NCBI RefSeq assembly: GCF_000219625.1
Contig: NC_018214.1
Location: 1,302,001 to 1,366,000, forward strand
Length of the DNA stretch: 64,000 nucleotides
Reading direction: 5' to 3'
Source of the DNA: Zymoseptoria tritici IPO323
Lineage: Eukaryota; Ascomycota; Dothideomycetes; Mycosphaerellales; Mycosphaerellaceae
Shown one piece after another: positions 45,616 to 54,690 of this stretch (positions within the stretch are counted from its first letter, which is position 1; each line of letters begins with the position of its first letter). A program made the position numbers and the translations under genes. Under the pieces are notes generated by a model that did not search any database, was not told the DNA's origin, and saw only the letters and a program-made list of their open reading frames with translations.

Positions 45616-46083
45616 TGTTTCGTGGGTCTTGGTTTTGTTTTGCTCGGCTGCTGAAAGAGGAATGTTGGCAAAAGAGAGGGGGGAACCGGGTTGAGATAAG
45701 GCCCGAGGGCCATTGATGCCTACGGATGTTGAGGTCAGAGATGTTCAGGGGTATTGTGTGATGCGCGATATCGAACGGAAAAATGGTGCAAGGAGGTTTC
45801 TGGACTCACGAATCGGGAATCACGCGGAGAAGCTGTACAGGGGAACCGCTCGGGTAACGGCACAAGGACACGACAACTATTCGCATCAGTGCATGAAGCT
45901 GATCGTGCTGTCTGCTCACATCATACACCCAGTGACCCGGCCCTGTTCCACCGCATCGCACGCTCAACAAGGTCGCGAAAGCAACCCGGATTTCGATTCC
46001 ACCCAGTTCCTAAGCTTTGTCCTCCACCCATCTCCAAGACCCGTCCTCCTTACACCTCCAACTCTGTCTCGTCCTCTGCCAAT

Positions 46084-46457
46084 CTATTGACACTGCCAGT
46101 ACGAGTAGATCGGTTCCCATACGCATGTTCCACCATCCGCAGGACAAACGGAATTCTACAGTGTCGCGAAGAAATGTCAGCCAACGAGCCAAATTTCGAG
46201 ACCAGAAAGGACAAAGAACGTCTGGAGTTGACGGGATAATACGTACGACACAATCGGCCTGCGCCTGGTTGGTCGGGTCGTAATGGCAGACTCCGTTACC
46301 GCCGGGGGTGGATGAGCACTCCTGTGCACGTCGATGTTTAGTGTGTGAGAAGGATGGAAAGGGAGGAGGAAGAGGGACGAACGAATGTAGGTGGCGGGCC
46401 ATCGGCGACGGTAGCCAGAGCCATGGAGAGGATGAATGCGAGTTTGGAGATCTGCAT
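46084..46457 (-). CDS. Small secreted cysteine-rich protein (SSP-3), three exons
   Basis: Exons 46457-46383, 46321-46247 and 46155-46084, phase-0 introns, give 73 residues. Signal peptide MQISKLAFILSMALATVA then DGPPPTF; intron 1 opens GTTCGTCC and ends GCACAG; exon 2 ECSSTPGGNGVCHYDPT...ADCV; intron 2 opens GTACGT and ends CTGTAG; exon 3 NSVCPADGGTCVWEPIYSYW ending QCQ. Six cysteines in a mature protein of ~55 residues. This is the best-preserved member and was used to interpret the others. No known domain; likely extracellular. Confidence 0.75.
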
Positions 46458-46967
46458 TGTTGCCTCTTGGTTTTATTTTATTCGCTGTGGAGTATATGGT
46501 TCCTCGTTGCGACTAACGGAGAGTTAGAAAAGGAAGGAGGAGGTCAAAAGATGGGAGCGAGGTCTATATGTGATCCGTCAGACGACTGAACTCGATCTCG
46601 AGAGATCAAGGGCAACGAACAATACTGCAGACAGAAATAGTTCTAGCGCTTGCTGTCAGAAACTCAATCGATAGCCTCTTTGAGGTCGTGATCGAAGCTC
46701 GCGAGCTCCAACCGGCTCGGAAAGGTCAATGACCCGGCGAGGCTATGGGCAGCCATGACAGCCTTTCAGCCTTTCAGCTTTCGAAGACAAATCGCTCTTT
46801 CCGAGAAAATGCAAAATTCCGGCGAGTATTCGATGCTACAGTAGGCTGATGAAAAAGGTCGTCGATAGAGTTGACACCGCAATAAGCACTGCCACATGTA
46901 CAGTATGTACGTAGTGACGTTGCATCGCCGGGGTCATGACCGCCGAACGCGTTCAGGGTAATGCGGA

Positions 46968-47072
46968 TCACATCACACCGGCTCGATATATAGGCGCCAT
47001 CGGCGTGACAACAGCCGCAGCCATAATGAACAGGATGAAGGCGAAGCGAGAGAGAGAGAGAGAGAGTTGCAT
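46968..47072 (-). pseudogene. Relic signal-peptide exon of the SSP family
   Basis: From the ATG at 47072 the frame reads MQLSLSLSRFAFILFIMAAAVV and stops at 46968. Alignment with SSP-3 holds for MQxS, FAFIL and, at DNA level, for the segment equal to GTCGCCGATGGC (here GTCACGCCGATGGC, shifted in frame). A CT dinucleotide run replaces part of the signal peptide. No GTTCGTCC donor or cysteine exon follows convincingly. Probably a dead copy. Confidence 0.45.
47047..47066. repeat. AG/CT dinucleotide microsatellite
   Basis: About ten AG units, lying inside the relic SSP signal-peptide sequence. Confidence 0.85.
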
Positions 47073-48397
47073 CGGTATCGCACGGATCGACGCCCAGGAC
47101 GATCTTGAACACAACCATGTCCGATCGTCAAATGCCTGCTGATGACGATGGCAGCAGTTCCGGCATCGAGCGGAGGACGAAGTTCGAAGGGACGAAGTCG
47201 AGCATGGCAGGCTGTCGTTCTGCACGATCCAAAAGTTCACCGAGCAGGGTGGTCAGGGGCATGGGAAAATCGCTCAGTGCAGGATCGTGCGGATCGACGA
47301 CAAGGGCATGCCTAGACACAGACCCGCCCAATGGCCTCTGGAGTCTGCTGTCACCCGGGCTTCACGCAAACGATTGAGATGATGTGATGTCTGTCGAGAA
47401 AAGAAGCAGGACCTGCTCGAGTCTCGGTCTCAGTCCTCATCCCCACCGTCCCACCTCCAATAGTTCTACCTCCCTTGGCTTCCCGACCTCCCTCTCTCAC
47501 CACCTCCACCTCCCCTCTTCTCAACGAAAAATGGAACAACACCTCACCACCTTCCCACTTGACAAGTCGAAATCGCACCTTCCGACCGACGCGGAACAGT
47601 CCCCTCCAGCTCAAACATCATCACCACCAATCCAATAGCAGAAGTTCGAAACAAGCTCGTGACGCATCTGGTGCAACGTAGCATGTGTCTTCGTGATCGA
47701 GATGGTTGAGAATGACAAAATTCTGCAGCGATGGAGAGAGAAACCGAGAAAAAGTGTGTGCGTACCATTTGTGTAATCTCGACACCCGTCGAGCGTTCTC
47801 GCATCGGCGGCAGCAGCATGTACCGAGAGCGGGCCGCGGCGAGGGTGAGTGAGCAAGGTAAAATATGTTCGGACCTTTGTGATTCGGTTTTTGAAGTTCG
47901 CCCGAGTTATTTTGAGAGGAGTGTGTTTGCAAGTCTCCAAAAGAGAATTCTGTAGAGAGTTGCCTTTTTCGTGAAAAACCTGTGCAAGGGACAGGCCGAG
48001 ACGGCAGGCAGAGGAACAAAGAACGAGAAAGAAAGAGTGAAGAAGAGCAGGGGAAACGGCGAGTAAACATGATGGGCGCGCGGGAGTATATAAGTACGGA
48101 CGGGAATGTATGTGGGCTGAGGCGGTGGATGTTGTTTGGTTTGAAACGAGGGCGAGTTTGTGCTTTTCTTTAGGAAAGAGCGGAATCATGTTGTGAATGT
48201 GAATCGCATTTTTCTCGTTGTTCAGCGGAATTGGCAAGAGCTAAACACGATGGGGTTCTCTGTGAGACGGGTACTGCTGACCACATTCTCCGCTGTGGAG
48301 AGAAAGATGCGAAACCACCCGCTCTGGCCGGACCCGACCCAAGAACCTCGTCCAAGCACTCGAGTCCATCGGAGTAATGGATGGAAGCACTGGAGTG

Positions 48398-49020
48398 TGG
48401 CGGAGTCGCTGATGAGGCAGTGACAACTTTAATCAACAAGAGCGAGTTCGTATTTCGGAAAAGAGTCGGAACATGGTGTCTGTCCATGTGACTTGCACTT
48501 TCTTCAATGTGCAGCGCCGGGGGGCGGGAGTCGCCGATGATGAGGCAGTTGATAAGTTTGTTGAACAAGGTCGAGGAGTTCGTGTTCGAAGCGGAACAAG
48601 CCGGGAAATGGTCTATATCCAACGTGTTGACTTGCAACTCTTCGATCCATGTACAGCGGATGTCGCAGGATCAACCGCAGTGAGTTTCGCGGAGTGCTGG
48701 GACAAGCTCGGAGGTATTGGGAGTAATTCAAAGTGTTGGGACTGTTTTTGTCGTGCTTTGAAAATGTTCAAAAGCTTGGATAGTTATATGGCAGAGGAAG
48801 AGGAGGAAAGGAAAAAGGAGGAGAACGACGAGTGAGATGATGGCTCAAGTCTGTCACTGGAGGGTGTGGGCGGAGTCGCAAGAGGCAAGTAACGAGTCTC
48901 TTTTCCAAAACCGAGGTCGTGGTTTTCGTAATGGTCGGAAACATGGTGTATCCATGCGCCTTGCATTTCTCCCATATACGCACATCGGATTCGGTAGCTT
49001 GCGCATTCCGGCGTGCACAA
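48398..49020. repeat. Three diverged copies of a ~120-base non-coding block
   Basis: Copies at about 48398-48520, 48525-48662 and 48865-49012 share the order GGCGGAGTCGC, GAGGCA(A)GT, a (C)AA(G)A(G)CGAGGTCGT-like core, GTCGGAAACATGGTGTnT-like and CCATG(T)nnnTTGCA followed by a TCTTC- or TCCC-like end. Copies differ by many substitutions and small indels and encode no common protein. They may be decayed remnants of a duplicated gene end or a small mobile element. Confidence 0.55.
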
Positions 49021-49074
49021 AAAACCGATCTACGAGCATAGTCAAGGACCAGGAAACCCCGTGCAGACTTATCC

Positions 49075-49119
49075 CTCTCCGTCTCCGTCTCCGTCTCCGT
49101 CTCCGTCTCCGTCTCCGTC
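49075..49119. repeat. CTCCGT hexanucleotide array
   Basis: About seven perfect tandem CTCCGT units. Confidence 0.9.
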
Positions 49120-49292
49120 GCCAACACCTCCTCCTCCCCTCCTTTTTCAATGTCAATGAGGAATAGGATGACACGTCGCCGTCTTCTTGCCGAAATCAAT
49201 CTCACAATGCCCAGCCTCAGGAGGACACGGGTGGTCCTGCAACAGAACACCACAGTCAGTATCAAGTCGTCAGAAAGATTTGTGCATCACCA

Positions 49293-49552
49293 TCATCTCG
49301 CCGCGCAGGAGGTCACGAATGTAACGTCCACACAAGGGTAGTACTGCTTGCCGCGATCGTCGAAGCATCTTCCGGGTCCGCCGGGCTCAGAGCCCGCGCC
49401 GTCTTGAGGAATGCAGTCCTGTGGCGAGACGTGAGCGTGAGTGAGTGAAAAAGAGAGAGGGGAGTGAGGGAGTGAGGACGAACGTAGGCGAGGACCGTTG
49501 CGGGAGTGAAGAAGATGAGAGCGGCGAGAACGAGTTGGTGAATATGCTGCAT
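49293..49552 (-). CDS. Small secreted cysteine-rich protein (SSP-4)
   Basis: Exons 49552-49484 and 49418-49293 give 64 residues. Exon 1 is a signal peptide (HQLVLAALIFFTPATVLA) plus Y; intron 1 again opens GTTCGTCC, is phase 0 and ends GCCACAG; exon 2 begins DCIPQDGAGSEPG, the same DC/EC start as SSP-2 and SSP-3, and runs to SCAAR. Four mature cysteines. A second intron could start at GTTACA (49325), where the paralogues splice, leading to a third exon not found here; the read-through to the stop at 49293 is the simplest model. Confidence 0.6.
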
Positions 49553-50427
49553 GGTGTTGCGATCTTCTTCTTCTTCTTGTTCTTATTTCTTGTTCAATTG
49601 ACGTGATCGAGTGGTGGTTGACGTCTCTGCTTTTGGTGGAGTCCAGTTGAGTGCGAGTCTTCGTTGGAGGTGGAGGAGGAGGAGGAGGAGGAGGAGGAGG
49701 AGGAGGAGGAGGAGGAGGAGGAGGAGGAGGAAAAAATGGGACGAGGTTTGGCTGTTATAAATCTCACCCAAGAACTGTTCGACCATGACTTCAGCAATTC
49801 GATTTCATCGATTCCACGAGGTACTTTGACGATCGAACAAATCGGCCGCTGACGGATAGATCAGACAGGGAGAGCTCCTGAAGCCATGCTTACTGAGACC
49901 ACCGCACCGTCGATGCCCAGCCTCGACCTCCTCCCTGACTTGCACAATCGACGTCACGGGATGCTTGAGTCTGAGGAGAAAGCAACGTCGTTGTGTGCAG
50001 AACTCCTGCATGACCAGGTTGTCGATGCGTCTGACAGAATATCCGGCAATCGAGTCCATCGGATTCGGAGTCCCACGGATCAATCGGCTGACCGACCAGG
50101 ACAATAATACCCGCATAAAAACACCTTCCACGTCTTCCCTGTCCTCTCCGCCTCACTCGTAACCGCGAATCGCCAGAGAGGATTGGAGATATTGATATCC
50201 TGCTTTCCGTCCGGCTCTCCGGAAAGCGACTTTGCTTTTTATGCAAGCTCACCCGGCAAGGAGTCTCCCGTGGGGTGGGCAGAAGAACCATTCATGCATA
50301 AAGCACGAATGTTGTGACCGAGGTCGTTGTGGTCCTCTTCTGTGCTATTCGTCGTTGCTATCATTGGTCCACACAACGAGGCATTGCGCACCCCATCCCT
50401 CCATCTCTCCCTCTCTCCCCTATCACA
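49553..50427. other. Intergenic region, SSP-4 promoter / ppe1 3' end
   Basis: 875 bases, containing a TTC-rich run at 49562-49580 and the GGA array. No gene supported. Confidence 0.4.
49672..49731. repeat. GGA trinucleotide microsatellite
   Basis: About 20 uninterrupted GGA units (poly-Glu or poly-Ser frames across it are artefacts). Confidence 0.95.
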
Positions 50428-51597
50428 TCACACCTTCTTCCCCATCGCCAACAACTCACTAACTTTCGGCGGCAACACCATCGCACTCCGATCATTCCTC
50501 TTCCAAAACTCCGCCACCAATCCCGCCACTTTCTCCGCTCGATCTTCATGCACAAAATGTCCCGCTTCCGGTAAGACGACCAATTGGAATTTCCCCTGCA
50601 TCTGTCCGATCATCAATTCTTTGTCCAACCGGTCTGTGCCCGCGAGGATGAGAAGTTTCGCTCCACGGCCGGTGAGGAAGGAGGAGGACATGCCCGTGAA
50701 CCACTCGGGCCAGAAGGAGGACATGAGAGAGAGGTCTGTACGCCAGACGAGTCGATCGGGGTTGGTAGTGTCTGGGACGAGTAGGCTGGGAACGGAAATG
50801 TCGGCGCTTTGCGGGGAGCGGAGGGTGCGGGTGCGGATGTGCCATTGTATCGCTTCTGAGATGTTGGCGAAGGAGGAAGGGCGGGACGCGAGGTAGGTTT
50901 TCATATGCCCCAAGGCTTCAATAGCGGAACCTTCGACGACATCGAGGACTGCGTAGCCGACGAGATTGGAGTTGAAGGACCGGAAGTGAGTCGTGGCGAG
51001 GGATGTGACGATTGCGCCGCCGAGGGAATGGCCGATTAGTATGCAAGGCGGGATAGAGGGCCAGGATTGAGAGGTGGCGGTGAGGGATATCATGGTTAGG
51101 GCGTCGATGGTGAGGGTGGGGAGAGTATAGTCGTGGATTGGGAGGGATGTAGTGGGATCCAGAACGGTGGAGCCATGGTTGCGGGCGGAGAGCGAGAGGA
51201 TCCCTGCCGTGGGGAGGGTTTGGCGGAGGTGGTGGGCGAAGAGAGCAAAGGAGAGGGAAGAGGCGCCGGCGCCGTGGTGGCAGATGAATAGGGGTCCGGT
51301 CTTGGGATCGGTGGGTGGGGTGAGGTGGACGTGGTAGGTTGCTTTGTGGGTGGAGGTTTCGTGGGGGAGGTATAGCTCCTGGTCGAAATAGGAGGTCCAA
51401 TGAGTGGTGGAGGCTTGTTGTTCGCGGGAAGAGGGGCGGACCGTGGCGATGCTGGCGAGAGAGGAGGTGGAGGTGGAGGAGTCGGAGGAACAGGAACTGC
51501 TCTGGTCTTCTTGCTCGTTGATGACGTGTGGTGATTGTTGTGGTGTGGGGATCGGCATGGGTTTGGCTTGATCTTGTGGTGGTGCGGGGGCGGCCAT
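50428..51597 (-). CDS. PPE1: Protein phosphatase 2A methylesterase Ppe1
   Basis: Single exon, 389 residues from the ATG at 51597 (an upstream frame extension begins with GTG only). An N-terminal Ser-rich region is followed by the PME-1 alpha/beta-hydrolase fold: FICHHGAGASSLSFALFA (oxyanion), ARNHGST, nucleophile motif GHSLGGAI (Ser ~188), VVEGSAIEALGHMKTYLASRPSSF, WRTDLSLMSSFWPEWFTGMS, and the catalytic His in LPEAGHFVHED (~345). It demethylates the C-terminal leucine of the PP2A catalytic subunit. Intact housekeeping gene between the secreted-protein cluster and the RIP island. Confidence 0.92.
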   Translation of the reverse strand: MAAPAPPQDQAKPMPIPTPQQSPHVINEQEDQSSSCSSDSSTSTSSLASIATVRPSSREQQASTTHWTSYFDQELYLPHETSTHKATYHVHLTPPTDPKTGPLFICHHGAGASSLSFALFAHHLRQTLPTAGILSLSARNHGSTVLDPTTSLPIHDYTLPTLTIDALTMISLTATSQSWPSIPPCILIGHSLGGAIVTSLATTHFRSFNSNLVGYAVLDVVEGSAIEALGHMKTYLASRPSSFANISEAIQWHIRTRTLRSPQSADISVPSLLVPDTTNPDRLVWRTDLSLMSSFWPEWFTGMSSSFLTGRGAKLLILAGTDRLDKELMIGQMQGKFQLVVLPEAGHFVHEDRAEKVAGLVAEFWKRNDRSAMVLPPKVSELLAMGKKV

Positions 51598-52690
51598 GGT
51601 TTGGCGGAAGAGATCCGACGTGTTGTGTGATGGTGGGAGTAGCTGTCTATGGGTAGCTTGGGGGAGGCGGAGTCGACGCCGAGGGGTGGGTGAGTGTGGC
51701 GAGCATGTGTATCGGAGGTCTGAAGCGCGACAGTTGCGATGCAAGATTGTCACATGTCAAAGAGGAAGAGGCACAATAAGCTCCTACCTCATGGAGTCAA
51801 TGGATGGCTCCGGGAGTGATGCAAAGTCTAACCAAGTGAAGTGAATTCGGGTTTTCGTCCTTTTGAGTTTGTCTTTGATGCTACCTAGCATATATTAGTC
51901 GCATCTTGCAGCTCATTAATGCACTCATTAACGCAGATTTAGCCGAGGGCACGGCCCCACTTTAACGAGCCGACTAATACACCCTAATAGTAGTTATATA
52001 TTGCAGCGCCGCGTAGCGGCCTAAATTTTGTCTAAATATAGTATATAGAAGCTTATTTTTTGCGCCTAATTTAGCGCTATTTAATAATAATAAAATCATT
52101 GCGAACGGACGAGTATTAGGAATGTTGTTAGTACTAGAATATTACGGGTATAGCTAAGGAATGTCTTAGCGGATACCGCTCGGGCGTCGTCCTCGATTAC
52201 GTCCTAGGCGATAGTATAACGACTATAATTATTAACGATACGGCGTATAGCTTAAAAGTTTCGTAACGAGCAGTTCTAATAGATACGTAATTCTTAGAAT
52301 TTATAAATAAGTAGTAATTGCGTATTAATTAAGAAGGTGTGCGTAAACAATAGTATTACTCGAATTTAAGCGTTAAATTTAGGGTCTAAATTACGACGAG
52401 AGATTATAATAGTTAACATTACTTCCTCGCTATTATATTGCGCGACAATACTACGATATAGGGACTTAATATTATACGAGCTCGTTAATTATATATAGAT
52501 CTAAGAGCTCCTTTATTTTCGTAGCGATCGAACAACAACTACGGAAACGATAGCTATAGAGTAACGCTAAAATCTAACCCCTTCCTCTAGCTATAAACCC
52601 CTCGAATTTAAAGCCCTCGTACGCTCTATAAACGACTAACAACGCGGTAAGGACTCGAGAGCCGGTAAGAGTAGAAGATCGTAGCGGTAA

Positions 52691-52754
52691 CGGTAGAGGC
52701 TTTAGCATTAGGTGTAGTTTATACCTAATACTAAAGCCTCTATCGTTGTTAAGC
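52691..52754. repeat. Imperfect inverted repeat within RIP island
   Basis: Arms of about 23 bases around GGCTTTAG...CTAAAGCC with two mismatches, both transitions. Confidence 0.7.
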
Positions 52755-53350
52755 GATGCGCTTCCTCCGTTTCGCTACCCCTTACTCGTTCTTTAAAACC
52801 GTCGACAGCTTATTAAGCGTTAGCATTCGCTCTATAACTATATATTAATTAAAGTAATTAATAGTAAGGCGTAGTAAGGCGAACCGGCTACTTATAAGGC
52901 GGTAGACCTCGTTAATAATACGCTTATGTATACTAAAGAAGTTGTTGCTCGCTTTAGGAGCTCTATAGCGTTTATTACGCTAACGCCCTTTATATTACCG
53001 CTCTATCTATTTAACTAACGGTCGACTAGGCTTACTATTATACTATTTAGCCTATAGCGCTACGACTATTATAGTAGACTCCTTAAGCTTAGTATATTCG
53101 AACACTAGATAAGGAGCTAGACCGACAGGACGGTATAGTAGTAACGAGGCTAGAGCTATAGTAGAAGCTATAGCTACTCGAATCGGTAAGGAGTTAAAGT
53201 AGCTACTATCGAAGGACGTTATATTAGCTATAGCGGCTATAAAGGACGACGACGACGAGGGCTCGTCGTCGGCGTAAGGCTATAACGGTAGTGCTTACTA
53301 CGGCGGTAGTGCTTAAAGATCCTTAAGTAATAGCATCGTATCGTCGTAAA

Positions 53351-53394
53351 CGAGCTCTTAACTAACGAGCTCTTAACTAACGAGCTCTTAACTA
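53351..53394. repeat. 15-base tandem repeat, three copies
   Basis: The unit CGAGCTCTTAACTAA occurs three times head to tail (the last copy one base short). Confidence 0.9.
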
Positions 53395-54647
53395 TGTTAT
53401 ATCGCTTAAACAGCGGCTTTAACCTTACTACGAGTTACTCCGGCGACTAGTATTAGTGCCGCTAATATATCTACCGATAGCATTAACGATGCTATAGTAG
53501 CGTTGCTCGTAGAGGCGTTGTTTACTACGCTACCGGCGTTCTTTAATATAGAGCCTATAGTCTATACGGCGCTATTTATTATACCCTTAAAGGCGACGGC
53601 TAAGCCCTTATTAGCGCTCTTATTAATCTCCTTTATACGCTCCTCGAAGTGCGTAATTATCTCCTTTATTAACATGCTCTACGTAATAATCTTAGACTTT
53701 AGCTAGCTCTAAGGCAATAGCCGGCGTTATATAGTAGATATCTAGTAATAGCGGCTACTTAGGGTTCTCGGCAATAGCTTAAATAGAGCGCTACTTAAAC
53801 GCGAACTATAGCTAGTGCTTAAAGACTTAATTAGTCTATAGTTTGTGCGATAGATACCGCTCTTAAAGAAGCACTATATCTTAAAGGATTATAATACGTA
53901 GGTAACGTAGTAGGATAACGAAGTAGTAACTAGCGCGGTTAGTATACTCCCTTAACCGTTACGTAAACGACTTATCCGTCTACTAATCTAGCTATAGCTA
54001 TATTATGCTCTATAGCTCTTAAGGAGGCGTTTTATATAATCGTAGAAGGAAGTAGGATCTAGGAAGCTTCTTAAAGCCGGCTATAGCTCGTACGTAGTCT
54101 AGGGGAATGTTATTAAGGTAGACATTCGATAAGGAGTTACCGTTCTAATGCCCTAAATTAACGGGGTTAGTTAGCTTATTATACAAATTCGGTCGTTTAG
54201 AATAAGGCAATTATACGACGAGATAATAAGATATCGGAGTAATTTTTTAACGAGCTTATAGCCTAAGGTTAGGAGATAGAGCTCTATATAGCGTTTAGAT
54301 AAATTAGTAATAATAAGGGTACGTAGTAATAACCGGTCGGTTAGTTAGATTTGTAGCTAAAGTGCGGCTGCCCGGATTAGTAAGACTCCTTAGTCCGGTT
54401 TTTTAAACGAGAGGCCGACGTTATAGCGTTAGTTATTTAACGAGCTAGCCTTAATCCTTCTACGCCGTCGGCAACACTACGTAATGCCGCTAGCGTAAGG
54501 GTTTAGTAATAGCGATTGTAGAGCTTATCGGTGCGAAGAAGCTAGTATAGAACCGAGGTCGATTAGTACTATAGTAGTAATGTTATAGTAAAGGAGGGCT
54601 AGCTTATATCTATAGCTTATAACGCCGGTTATAGCTGCTCGCTTTAC

Positions 54648-54690
54648 TAGCTCTAAACGGCTGTTTATAGTAAACAGCCGTTTAGAGCTA
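54648..54690. repeat. Perfect 20-base inverted repeat, 3-base loop
   Basis: Arms 54648-54667 and 54671-54690 are exact reverse complements around the loop TAG; each arm contains AAACGGCTGTTTA or its complement. No mismatch despite heavy decay around it. Confidence 0.9.

Larger units (their letters stand above)
47073..49292. other. 2.2 kb gene-poor interval inside the SSP cluster
   Basis: No supported gene. It contains three diverged tandem copies of a ~120-base block (separate entry), a CTCCGT hexamer array and long frames of biased composition (for example 47611-48237 minus) that I judge spurious. Confidence 0.4.

Noticed and set aside
47611..48237. 208-codon minus-strand frame in the SSP cluster
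   Set aside because: Low-quality composition, lacks a signal peptide and does not show the GTTCGTCC intron or cysteine exon seen in the real paralogues.
49583..49797. Poly-Leu and poly-Ser frames across the GGA array
   Set aside because: Translation of a trinucleotide microsatellite in different frames, not a gene.
53351..53394. Short tandem repeats considered as a CRISPR array
   Set aside because: Units are directly adjacent without spacers, and the genome is eukaryotic.
53503..53706. 67-codon frame in the RIP island
   Set aside because: Hydrophobic composition arises from TA-rich DNA; surrounded by stops in all frames, no start context or homology.
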